Positions 1-6,759 of a stretch of DNA of 10,592 nucleotides are shown here, piece by piece; position 1 is the stretch's first letter; each line of letters opens with the position of its first letter. The stretch comes from Bordetella parapertussis (lineage in GTDB: Bacteria; Pseudomonadota; Gammaproteobacteria; Burkholderiales; Burkholderiaceae_B). The position numbers and the translations under genes were made by a program. The DNA is taken from positions 1-10,592 of the forward strand of contig CAMCWG010000079.1 of assembly GCA_945882005.1 (NCBI GenBank), read 5' to 3'. The notes under the pieces are model-generated. The model made no database searches and was not told the DNA's origin. It saw only the letters and a program-made list of their open reading frames with translations.

Positions 1-320
1 ATTGTTTTGAAGAGACCCTATCTATCATTCGGCAATGTGACTGCCTCATTACCGAGAATGGGTCTATTACCCATAATGTTTTGATAGCTCGTACTGCACC
101 CTATCTCGTACTGACCAGCGCGAAGGGTTTGACGTTGAATGCGTCCGAATTTGCTGGGGGTGGGATTTTTAATGCCTTCAATTCTTATCATGCGCAGCAT
201 CTAATTTGTCGGCCTCACACAGACAAACAAAGTCATCACGCATATTCGACACAGATCTATGTTGATATCGCCCAACTAGATCAGGCAATTTCTAAGCTCA
301 ACAAATTAGCATTCAATTGA
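1..320 (+). CDS. Probable family-61-like (DUF563-type) glycosyltransferase, 3' end only
   Basis: This is an open frame running in from the left edge, with its first full codon at 3 and a TGA stop at 318-320. About 105 residues are visible and the N-terminal part lies outside the window. The stretch reading CLITENGSITHNVLIAR resembles the C-terminal part of GT61/DUF563 polysaccharide transferases, where a small-residue 'GS..HN' turn follows a 'vLi.e' strand. That assignment is by eye and only moderate. No signal peptide or membrane segment is visible in this part. The stop overlaps the next gene's start as TGATG (318-322), which suggests translational coupling and a shared transcript with the acyltransferase. 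A TTG at 81 could be read as a start, but the frame stays open and protein-like upstream of it, so the gene is cut by the window edge rather than short. Confidence 0.6.
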   Translation, partial: CFEETLSIIRQCDCLITENGSITHNVLIARTAPYLVLTSAKGLTLNASEFAGGGIFNAFNSYHAQHLICRPHTDKQSHHAYSTQIYVDIAQLDQAISKLNKLAFN

Positions 321-2179
321 TGCACCTCGACATCTCTTCCCAAACAATCAAGTACCGCAGAGATATAGACGGACTGCGCGCCATCGCTGTGCTTCTGGTT
401 GTGCTTTATCACGCATTTCCGGCTGCGCTACCCGGCGGCTTTATCGGCGTTGACGTATTTTTCGTCATTTCAGGTTTTTTGATTTCTCAGCTCTTGTTTG
501 ATTCAATTGAACGAGACGCGTTCAGTTTTATCACTTTCTATAAGCGCCGCGTTAATCGACTGTTTCCCGCGCTGATTCTTGTATTACTTGCTGCCCTAGC
601 TGGCGGTTTCTACTATTTCACCCCAGACGAATTTGCTCGGTTGGGAAAGCACGTTTTCGCTGGTGCGATATTTGTTTCAAATCTGGTGTCACTCAGTGAG
701 TTTGGATACTTTGATATAGCGTCAGAGCTCAAGCCGTTACTTCACCTATGGTCCTTAGGCATCGAAGAGCAGTTTTACCTTCTCTGGCCTCTGGCACTAT
801 ATCTTGCTTGGAAGCTTCGTCTTAATCTAGTTTTATTCATCCTGTTTGTTTTGGTGCTGTCATTTAGCCTTAATCTGTATCGCGCTTCATACGATCCGTC
901 CTTTGCATTCTTTTCATTACAAACGCGCGCATGGGAATTACTCGTCGGAGCCCTCGTTGGCTACGGTAGTCGATGCCAGCAATTCAAGCTTGGCCAATCC
1001 GCAAATATCTTTGCGTGGATTGGAGCAGGGCTTCTGCTGTCGGGTATATTTCTGATCGATCGTAATCGCACTTATCCTAGTGGATGGGCGCTTCTACCCG
1101 TTTTTGGCACAAGCTTTCTACTTCTAACGGCGGGCAATGGTTGGATAAGTCAGCGGGTTTTGTCTACTAAAGTTCTGGTATCGATCGGACTAATAAGCTA
1201 TCCACTGTACCTTTGGCATTGGCTCCTTTTATCGATGACTACTGTTGTGGCGGATCCTTTGTCGGTCGAGTGCCGAACACTCCTAGTGCTGAGTTCTTTT
1301 TTGTTCGCTACGCTTACCTATTTGCTTATAGAAAGACCGATCCGGCAAAAACACAACACAACAAAAACGGCCGTCGTTCTTTTGGCGTTGATGGCGATCC
1401 TGTCCCTTTTTAGCCTTTTTGTGTACAAGTCTAACGGTGCAGTTGTTCGGTCAACCATTGCCCCTCTCATCATAGAGTCTGGGCAGCAAGACTGCCTAAA
1501 GGAATTAAAGGCAAAACAGTTTTGTATATACGGCAACAAAGATGCTGACCGCTCTATCCTCATCTACGGCGACAGTCATGCGGAGCATCTAACGGCAGCA
1601 TTGGCCAATACGTTTGGCAGCACACACAAAATTGTTTTTGCGTATGTATCGTCCTGTTTCTTTGGCTTTCAAGAGTCTTTCCATAACAATGCCCCAGGTT
1701 GCCAGCCCTTTATTAATTTGATCCAGACACTTCAGGGCACCAAACTAGAGGCAGTGATTCGTGCTCAGCTTTGGCATGGCTATTCGGCTTTGTCCGATGA
1801 CGCAACCTTTGACCGGGCAATCTTTGACGCGTCGAAAGCTTTTAACCTTGGTCCAACAAAAGTCATTATTGTCGGCTCAGTCCCAAATGCCGACCTTGCC
1901 TGTGAGAAGAGAAACTACTATTTTGGTCAACGCGATGGCTTGAGGCCATGCAACCCTATGCTTGAAAGCCGAGCTGCCAGCAAGCGCTTTATCGATCGAA
2001 CAACATCGCTTGCCCTCGGATCAAATGTGTATTTTGTGTATCCGCATAAAAAACTCTGCGATGAATCGTCTTGTAAAGTGATTGAGGACGGCGTGAGTTA
2101 CTACACAGATGTTAATCATTTGAGCAAAGCGGGAGCAATGCTCATCATGCCAGATATTGCGGCGATCTTAAAAAGGTAG
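320..2179 (+). CDS. OafA/YrhL-type acyltransferase with C-terminal SGNH domain
   Basis: This 619-residue inner-membrane protein probably O-acylates (usually O-acetylates) a surface glycan. Residues 12-55 carry the acyltransferase-3 signature: YRRDIDGLRAIAVLLVVLYH with the likely catalytic His31, then GGFIGVDVFFVISGF. The second family motif, LHLWSLGIEEQFYLLWP, begins near residue 141. Around ten hydrophobic segments follow, to about residue 370. The remaining part is an SGNH/GDSL-like domain, expected in the periplasm, with GDSH at 417-420 (nucleophile Ser419) and DVNHLS near the end (Asp597, His600) completing the triad. The length is close to the usual 600-670 residues for this two-domain architecture, and all key residues are present. 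The chosen start is the ATG at 320, which overlaps the upstream stop. A TTG one codon earlier is possible. No clear ribosome binding site is seen, so coupling to the upstream gene is likely. The exact acyl group and target sugar cannot be read from sequence. Confidence 0.93.
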   Translation: MHLDISSQTIKYRRDIDGLRAIAVLLVVLYHAFPAALPGGFIGVDVFFVISGFLISQLLFDSIERDAFSFITFYKRRVNRLFPALILVLLAALAGGFYYFTPDEFARLGKHVFAGAIFVSNLVSLSEFGYFDIASELKPLLHLWSLGIEEQFYLLWPLALYLAWKLRLNLVLFILFVLVLSFSLNLYRASYDPSFAFFSLQTRAWELLVGALVGYGSRCQQFKLGQSANIFAWIGAGLLLSGIFLIDRNRTYPSGWALLPVFGTSFLLLTAGNGWISQRVLSTKVLVSIGLISYPLYLWHWLLLSMTTVVADPLSVECRTLLVLSSFLFATLTYLLIERPIRQKHNTTKTAVVLLALMAILSLFSLFVYKSNGAVVRSTIAPLIIESGQQDCLKELKAKQFCIYGNKDADRSILIYGDSHAEHLTAALANTFGSTHKIVFAYVSSCFFGFQESFHNNAPGCQPFINLIQTLQGTKLEAVIRAQLWHGYSALSDDATFDRAIFDASKAFNLGPTKVIIVGSVPNADLACEKRNYYFGQRDGLRPCNPMLESRAASKRFIDRTTSLALGSNVYFVYPHKKLCDESSCKVIEDGVSYYTDVNHLSKAGAMLIMPDIAAILKR

Positions 2180-2192
2180 GGTTTGAGCCAAG

Positions 2193-3143
2193 ATGGTTGA
2201 CACACCGATCGCTTATATTATTTTTAATCGTCCCCGGTATACGCGGCAGACGTTTGCGGCCATTCGTGCAGCGCAACCAAAAGAGTTGTTTCTGATTGCG
2301 GATGGTCCTCGGTCGACCCACCCTGAAGATGCTGCACTATGTCAGGAAGTACGGGAAATCGTTTCGCAAATTGATTGGCCGTGTCTGGTGCACCAGGACT
2401 TTTCGCCTGCAAACCTAGGTTTAAAGGGGCGGGTGTCGTCTGGTTTGAATTGGGTTTTCTCAAAAGTAGAGCGGGCGATTATTTTGGAAGATGACTGCCT
2501 GCCACATCCAGACTTCTTTTCCTTCTGTGATGACTTACTGGAGCGCTACGCAAATGATGAGCGAGTATGGGTGATCACCGGGGATAACCATCAAATGGGT
2601 AAAAAGCGGGGTGACGCCTCGTATTTCTTCTCGCACTATAGCGATTGCTGGGGCTGGGCGACCTGGGGACGTGCCTGGAAAAACTTCCAAGGAGACATCC
2701 CATTCTGGCCGGAGTGGCGCGAAAGTCTAAGCTGGCAGGCGATGCAGCTCGATCAGGTTGAAACTCGGTTTTGGCTGGATATCTTTAGTCGTGTGCACAG
2801 CAATCAAATTAGCTCTTCTTGGTTTTATCCGTGGCTTGCCTGCATTTGGTATGGACGCGGGCTGACGGCGACTGCAAATGTAAACCTCGTTAGTAATATA
2901 GGCATTGGGCCCGATGCAACACATACTGTGGCGCTAACCGAACAGGCGGGTGCTGTTACGCATCCATTAGGTGAGCTTCTACATCCACAAGGTATCGAGA
3001 TAAATCGTGCGGCTGATCGCTGCACCTTTAATTATCGGCACGGAGGCTTACAACTACGCTTTCCGCGCAACCTGATTCCTTTGCCACGCCGATGGGCTGG
3101 TGCACTCTACCGCAAAATTAGGCGCGTATTGAAAGGCACATAA
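2193..3143 (+). CDS. GT-A-type glycosyltransferase ('HlpA-like' family)
   Basis: This 316-residue, probably cytoplasmic protein has a nucleotide-diphospho-sugar transferase fold. The N-terminus reads TPIAYIIFNRP, followed by a strand FLIADGPR at about 33-40, as in GT-2-like enzymes. A DxD-equivalent acidic motif, ILEDDCLPHPDFF, sits at about 97-109 (Asp100, Asp101). The aromatic stretch SDCWGWATWGRAW (150-162) is characteristic of a family widely labelled 'hemolytic protein HlpA-like'. That name is misleading, because the domain content and this locus indicate sugar transfer during polysaccharide assembly. No membrane segments are seen. The gene starts 13 bp after the acyltransferase stop, with only a weak purine-rich stretch upstream of the ATG, so it is probably cotranscribed. 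Donor and acceptor are unknown. Its last codons are imperfectly echoed in the downstream gap. Confidence 0.82.
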   Translation: MVDTPIAYIIFNRPRYTRQTFAAIRAAQPKELFLIADGPRSTHPEDAALCQEVREIVSQIDWPCLVHQDFSPANLGLKGRVSSGLNWVFSKVERAIILEDDCLPHPDFFSFCDDLLERYANDERVWVITGDNHQMGKKRGDASYFFSHYSDCWGWATWGRAWKNFQGDIPFWPEWRESLSWQAMQLDQVETRFWLDIFSRVHSNQISSSWFYPWLACIWYGRGLTATANVNLVSNIGIGPDATHTVALTEQAGAVTHPLGELLHPQGIEINRAADRCTFNYRHGGLQLRFPRNLIPLPRRWAGALYRKIRRVLKGT

Positions 3144-3220
3144 GACTTCAAGGGTAGTGTGGCCTACCACCAACGGTACAGATTCGGTGCAATAATTGGC
3201 GGATTGATATTGAAAGGCAC
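3099..3220 (+). repeat. Imperfect direct repeat spanning the GT 3' end and the gap before rfbA
   Basis: A 13-base string, TATTGAAAGGCAC, occurs at 3127-3139 and again at 3208-3220, exactly 81 bases apart. The similarity is wider than that: GGTGCA at 3099-3104 recurs at 3186-3191, and AATTAGGCG near 3116 is matched by AATTGGCGG near 3193. The first unit ends the glycosyltransferase reading frame. The second lies outside any gene and translates in the same phase to a similar tail (GA...LKGT). The second copy also supplies the AAAGG that probably serves as the rfbA ribosome binding site. It looks like a remnant of a duplicated or recombined gene end, but chance cannot be excluded at this length. 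Confidence 0.55.
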
Positions 3221-3228
3221 TGAAACTG
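3144..3228 (+). promoter_or_regulatory. 85-bp gap upstream of rfbA with ribosome binding site
   Basis: This is the longest intergenic gap in the + strand block. It carries the second repeat copy and a purine-rich GAAAGG at 3212-3217, 11 bases before the rfbA ATG. A weak 5-bp inverted repeat (GGTAG...CTACC, 3152-3167) lacks a T-tract and is not a convincing terminator. No -10/-35 pair with good spacing stands out, so an internal promoter is possible but not shown. Confidence 0.4.
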
Positions 3229-4107
3229 ATGACTAAACGCAAGGGGATTATTCTTGCCGGTGGCTCTGGCACTAGGCTTTATCCTGCGACCCGCGCAGTT
3301 TCCAAACAACTACTCCCGGTCTACGATAAGCCGATGATTTTTTATCCCTTGTCGACGCTAATGCTGGCGGGGATTCGTGATGTACTCATTATTTCAACGC
3401 CTGCTGACACGCCTCGGTTTGCTGAACTGTTAGGTGACGGATCCCTTTGGGGGATGAATATCCAGTATGCGGTGCAACCTAGCCCAGATGGACTCGCCCA
3501 AGCCTTTGTGATTGGCAAAGATTTTGTAGCCGGCAATGATAGTGCCCTGATTCTGGGGGATAACATTTTTTATGGCCATGACTTGGTACGTAAGCTTGCG
3601 AACGCAGACCGTGTGACACAAGGGGCGACAGTATTTGCTTATCACGTCCCAGATCCAGAGCGTTATGGTGTCGTTGCTTTTGATGCATCAGGTAGGGCCT
3701 TGAATATTGAAGAAAAGCCTCTGCGCCCCAAAAGTAACTATGCAGTGACCGGCCTGTATTTTTATGATTCCGCGGTATGCGATATTGCCGCAGATATCAA
3801 GCCGAGCGCTCGTGGTGAGTTAGAAATTACCGACGTGAACCAGCGATATTTAACGGCAAGGGCACTTAACGTTGAAATGATGGGTCGTGGCTACGCCTGG
3901 TTGGATACTGGTACGCATGACAGTCTGTTAGAGGCCTCTAGCTTTATTGCAACGTTACAAAGAAGGCAAGGTTTGCAAGTCTCTTGCCCTGAAGAAATTG
4001 CATATCTAAACAAGTGGATTAGTCGCGAACAGCTTTGCAAACTGGCGGCACCTCTGGCCAAGACCAATTATGGCAAGTACCTGCTTGACCTCGCGCAACG
4101 AGCTTAA
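3229..4107 (+). CDS. rfbA: Glucose-1-phosphate thymidylyltransferase
   Basis: This 292-residue cytoplasmic enzyme condenses dTTP and glucose-1-phosphate into dTDP-glucose, the first step to dTDP-L-rhamnose and related deoxysugars. The nucleotide-binding signature [11 protein letters not shown] is at 11-21 and is followed by [11 protein letters not shown] at 26-36. The metal and sugar site has GDN at 110-112 and EEKP at 161-164, and the [10 protein letters not shown] stretch is at 224-233. Length and all motifs match the full-length RmlA family. The ATG at 3229 gives the standard N-terminus and has GAAAGG upstream. rfbC follows after 23 bp. The usual partners rfbB (4,6-dehydratase) and rfbD (reductase) are not in this window, so the pathway is incomplete here and those genes must lie upstream or elsewhere. 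An alternative name is rmlA. Confidence 0.97.
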   Translation: MTKRKGIILAGGSGTRLYPATRAVSKQLLPVYDKPMIFYPLSTLMLAGIRDVLIISTPADTPRFAELLGDGSLWGMNIQYAVQPSPDGLAQAFVIGKDFVAGNDSALILGDNIFYGHDLVRKLANADRVTQGATVFAYHVPDPERYGVVAFDASGRALNIEEKPLRPKSNYAVTGLYFYDSAVCDIAADIKPSARGELEITDVNQRYLTARALNVEMMGRGYAWLDTGTHDSLLEASSFIATLQRRQGLQVSCPEEIAYLNKWISREQLCKLAAPLAKTNYGKYLLDLAQRA

Positions 4108-4130
4108 CGATCTTTTTCTTGGATTTGTAA

Positions 4131-4694
4131 ATGGCCTATCGTATCAAGCCAACTGAACTGACCGGGGTGCTTATCCTTGAGCCTAACGTATTTAGTGATG
4201 ATCGTGGCTTTTTTTTTGAAAGCTTCAGTCAACGCGATTTCTTTGAGGCGATAGGCGTTAAGTCCAACTTCGTTCAGGACAATCACAGCCATAGTAAAAA
4301 AAACGTGTTGCGCGGTCTGCATTATCAAGTTGGGCAAGTGCAAGGCAAGCTGGTGCGCGTTGTGCGAGGCGAAGTATTTGATGTTTCTGTAAATTTACAA
4401 CGCGGACACGCTGAGTTTGGTCGCTGGACTGGCGTTATTCTGAGTGAACAAAACAAACAACAGTTGTGGATCCCGCCGGGATTCGCGCACGGCTTCCTTG
4501 TTCTTTCCGACACGGCAGATTTTATTTATAAGACAACGGATTACTACTCACCGCAGCATGAGCGCAGCGTTGCGTGGAATGATCCTACTTTAAACATCAA
4601 GTGGCCGCTCGATACGTCGCCGATCCTGACTGCGAAGGATGCTAATGCCCCAAGGCTATGCGACGCCGAGGTCTTTGAGGGATCACTTGCTTGA
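4131..4694 (+). CDS. rfbC: dTDP-4-dehydrorhamnose 3,5-epimerase
   Basis: This 187-residue cupin-fold epimerase converts dTDP-4-keto-6-deoxyglucose to dTDP-4-keto-L-rhamnose in the cytoplasm. Family landmarks are DDRGFFFESF (23-32), QDNHSHSKKNVLRGLHYQ (49-66) with the expected catalytic base His64, QLWIPPGFAHGF (111-122), YYSP (138-141) with the active-site Tyr region, and AKDANAP (168-174) with Asp170 of the His-Asp dyad. The length is typical and no key residue is missing. The start at 4131 has only a weak GGA upstream. The gene contains a run of nine T (4209-4217, coding Phe-Phe-Phe) and a run of eight A (4296-4303, coding Lys-Lys), both in frame here. It follows rfbA closely, and the next gene begins close to or inside its 3' end. 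An alternative name is rmlC. Confidence 0.96.
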   Translation: MAYRIKPTELTGVLILEPNVFSDDRGFFFESFSQRDFFEAIGVKSNFVQDNHSHSKKNVLRGLHYQVGQVQGKLVRVVRGEVFDVSVNLQRGHAEFGRWTGVILSEQNKQQLWIPPGFAHGFLVLSDTADFIYKTTDYYSPQHERSVAWNDPTLNIKWPLDTSPILTAKDANAPRLCDAEVFEGSLA

Positions 4695-4713
4695 TTGCCA
4701 GACAATTCACCTT

Positions 4714-6759
4714 ATGAAGCAACGCCTTACTATTGAAACTACGATAGCAGTAATAGCCGGCACACTGGCCTTGTGCGCGAGTGTCGGTATCGTGGCAAGT
4801 CATTGGCAGGCTACTCGGGAGGTTTCATCTCCGTTTCGTATTGGCATGCCTAGTCTCTGTTTTATATATGCGCTGCTGTTGAGCACATGCCGTCCACGAC
4901 TAGGGCTGATGGCGTGTGTTTTCGCCCTGCCCCTCATCCCAAACTTTACGTCTCAATTACAGGCATTTACAGGTTATGGGCGAATCGCTCAGGTACAGTT
5001 AGCCGGTTGGGACTTGGCTATTGGGCTCGCTCTTGGTCTGTTATTACATCGTATTTTTATAACGCGTGATGCGCTAACGAGAGTCCCGACTCCCCTTGCT
5101 CTAGCATTTTTATATCTGACGATATCGGCAATTGTCGCCATAGCGCGAAATTTGTTACAGACACAGTCATTGTTCAGCTTAGACGGACTGCTCTACAACA
5201 TATGGAATATTCGATCGATTGATTGGCATAACGATTACCGTCCAGTAATGGACTGGGTTTCTTATGCTTGCGCTTTTATTTTTTTCTTCTGCGCATGGAA
5301 CATTCTTCGTACCGACAGAGATCGCAACGGAACAATATTCAAACCCCTCATTGCTGGGTTGCTGCTTAATGCACTGCTGGGGATCGCGCAGTCGCAGACG
5401 GGCAGAGGGCTCCCTTGGTTCTTTCATTTTTTTAGAACAGACTCTTGGGGATTTGTTGCGCTCGGTTTTCAACCAGACTTGCATGCATATGCGGGCCTCA
5501 TGTTGATTGGTGCGATTGGTCTGTTCGGCTACCTTTGGTCAATAAAGCAAGGCCGACTTACAACCGGTATCTGCGTACTTGTAATTTGTCTGTCGTGGGT
5601 CGGACTGTTCCTGAGTAAGTCTAAGGCGAGCCTAGGTGTCGCAGTATTGATACCAGTGCTTTTAGCAGTCATGTGGAAATTCCGCAATCATCGACTTTTA
5701 CATCGCTCCTTAATCGGGATACTGCTGACTCTCCTCGTGTTGGCAGCAACAGCTTCTTTGGCTCCGTCAGCACTGTTTAGCTTTCTAAACATTTTTCCAG
5801 AAGCATTTCCCTTTGTGGACTGGGCTGGCATCAATCTCAAATTGACCTATCGACCCGAGATTTTTATCGCTGCCGGCAAGATGTTCTTGCTATTCCCTTG
5901 GTTTGGTCTTGGGCTGGGCGAGTTCTTCAGGCAGTCGGCAAACCACACTTTGACAGGCTCCTATTTTTTAAGCGTGGAGCAGAATGGCGAGAACGCGCAC
6001 AATTATTTTTTGCAAACACTGGCAGAAACGGGCTTAATTGGTACCTTTCTATTTCTATTTATTCTTATATATCCGCTATTCGCTACAGCTTCGCGCCGAG
6101 CGCTCCTTCCCGCTGGCATCGCGTTGATCGCACTTTTTAGTGGAAATCTTTTTGCCCATTCGCTATTAATACGCGAAAACCTGCTGCTGGCAACAGCCCT
6201 ACTGGCCTTGCTCTATGCGTCAATCCAACTGCGCGAAGCCCGATCGAGCGATGGAACCACAATGCGTTATATAGAGACACGCATGCGTGGCAACATCAAG
6301 ATTTATGTACTGGCAGTCGTCATAATTTCGGTTTTGGTTGGCAAAGAAGTTTATCAATCATTTAATAAATTTCCCTTCACTGTCGATACTCAGTGCGCGA
6401 AAGAGCGACCGCTCACTAGTGATGGGTGGACATCTGGTAGATACGTGCATGAGCTTCGAGTTGGTACAAGCGCAATTACCTTTAACGTTGCGGGCAATTT
6501 GCCGAATATCGAGCGCCAACCCCTAAAAGGTAGCATTCAGCTTCTGGATAGCAATAAAGCAGTCGTACTTGAGCAGACTTTTCTGCTGAACAACACTGCA
6601 CCAACTAGTATCAAGGCACAACTGCCTAAAGGGCCTTCAGGCTCTACAAACAGCTACAGAGCCATCTTGACGGTAGGTCGCTGTTTTGTGCCGCGCAACT
6701 ATGGTTCCGCCGATGACAGGCGATTAGGTGTTCGCTTAGAGTCTGTGCAAGTGTTTTAA
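4714..6759 (+). CDS. O-antigen ligase/polymerase (WaaL/Wzy-type) with extra C-terminal domain
   Basis: This 681-residue polytopic inner-membrane protein contains roughly a dozen hydrophobic segments up to about residue 515. The Wzy_C/O-antigen ligase signature NGENAHNYFLQTLAETGLIG spans 424-443 (Glu426, His429, Asn430). It is preceded by a large, presumably periplasmic loop with YRPEIF and FPWFGLGLGEF. The family either joins finished polysaccharide to a lipid or protein acceptor or polymerises repeat units, and sequence alone does not separate the two. A further hydrophobic helix (about 528-546) leads to a soluble tail of about 135 residues with two cysteines (561, 657) and a closing stretch FVPRNYGSADDRRLGVRLE, described separately. 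The start is uncertain. ATG 4714 gives a short basic N-terminus before the first helix but has no ribosome binding site. TTG 4687 is preceded by GAGGGA, and ATG 4645 has AAGGA five bases upstream; both would overlap rfbC. The stop overlaps the convergent gene's stop. Confidence 0.87.
   Translation: MKQRLTIETTIAVIAGTLALCASVGIVASHWQATREVSSPFRIGMPSLCFIYALLLSTCRPRLGLMACVFALPLIPNFTSQLQAFTGYGRIAQVQLAGWDLAIGLALGLLLHRIFITRDALTRVPTPLALAFLYLTISAIVAIARNLLQTQSLFSLDGLLYNIWNIRSIDWHNDYRPVMDWVSYACAFIFFFCAWNILRTDRDRNGTIFKPLIAGLLLNALLGIAQSQTGRGLPWFFHFFRTDSWGFVALGFQPDLHAYAGLMLIGAIGLFGYLWSIKQGRLTTGICVLVICLSWVGLFLSKSKASLGVAVLIPVLLAVMWKFRNHRLLHRSLIGILLTLLVLAATASLAPSALFSFLNIFPEAFPFVDWAGINLKLTYRPEIFIAAGKMFLLFPWFGLGLGEFFRQSANHTLTGSYFLSVEQNGENAHNYFLQTLAETGLIGTFLFLFILIYPLFATASRRALLPAGIALIALFSGNLFAHSLLIRENLLLATALLALLYASIQLREARSSDGTTMRYIETRMRGNIKIYVLAVVIISVLVGKEVYQSFNKFPFTVDTQCAKERPLTSDGWTSGRYVHELRVGTSAITFNVAGNLPNIERQPLKGSIQLLDSNKAVVLEQTFLLNNTAPTSIKAQLPKGPSGSTNSYRAILTVGRCFVPRNYGSADDRRLGVRLESVQVF
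6352..6756 (+). other. C-terminal soluble beta-rich domain of the ligase/polymerase
   Basis: This part of the preceding gene (about residues 547-681) follows the last hydrophobic helix and is expected in the periplasm. It alternates polar and hydrophobic residues in short strands. It has two cysteines, 561 and 657, that could form a disulfide. It ends with a 'F.P...G..D.R.LG....S' pattern of the sort I recall at the end of beta-sandwich appendages on other polysaccharide proteins. The family recall is from memory, and a glycan-binding role is inference only. Confidence 0.5.
6756..6759. other. Overlapping convergent stop codons (TTAA)
   Basis: The + strand ligase/polymerase ends with TAA at 6757-6759. 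The - strand membrane-protein gene ends with TAA read from 6758 to 6756. The two operons therefore meet tail to tail on a palindromic TTAA with no intergenic space. Each transcript must run into the other's coding region before it can terminate. Confidence 0.95.

Noticed and set aside
3152..3167. GGTAG...CTACC inverted repeat as a terminator before rfbA
   Set aside because: The stem is only 5 bp and no T-run follows, so it does not meet the pattern of an intrinsic terminator.
5179..5484. 101-codon open frame on the - strand inside the ligase/polymerase
   Set aside because: It lies wholly antisense to a well-supported membrane protein gene, has no recognisable motif, and shows low-complexity charged composition typical of a shadow frame.
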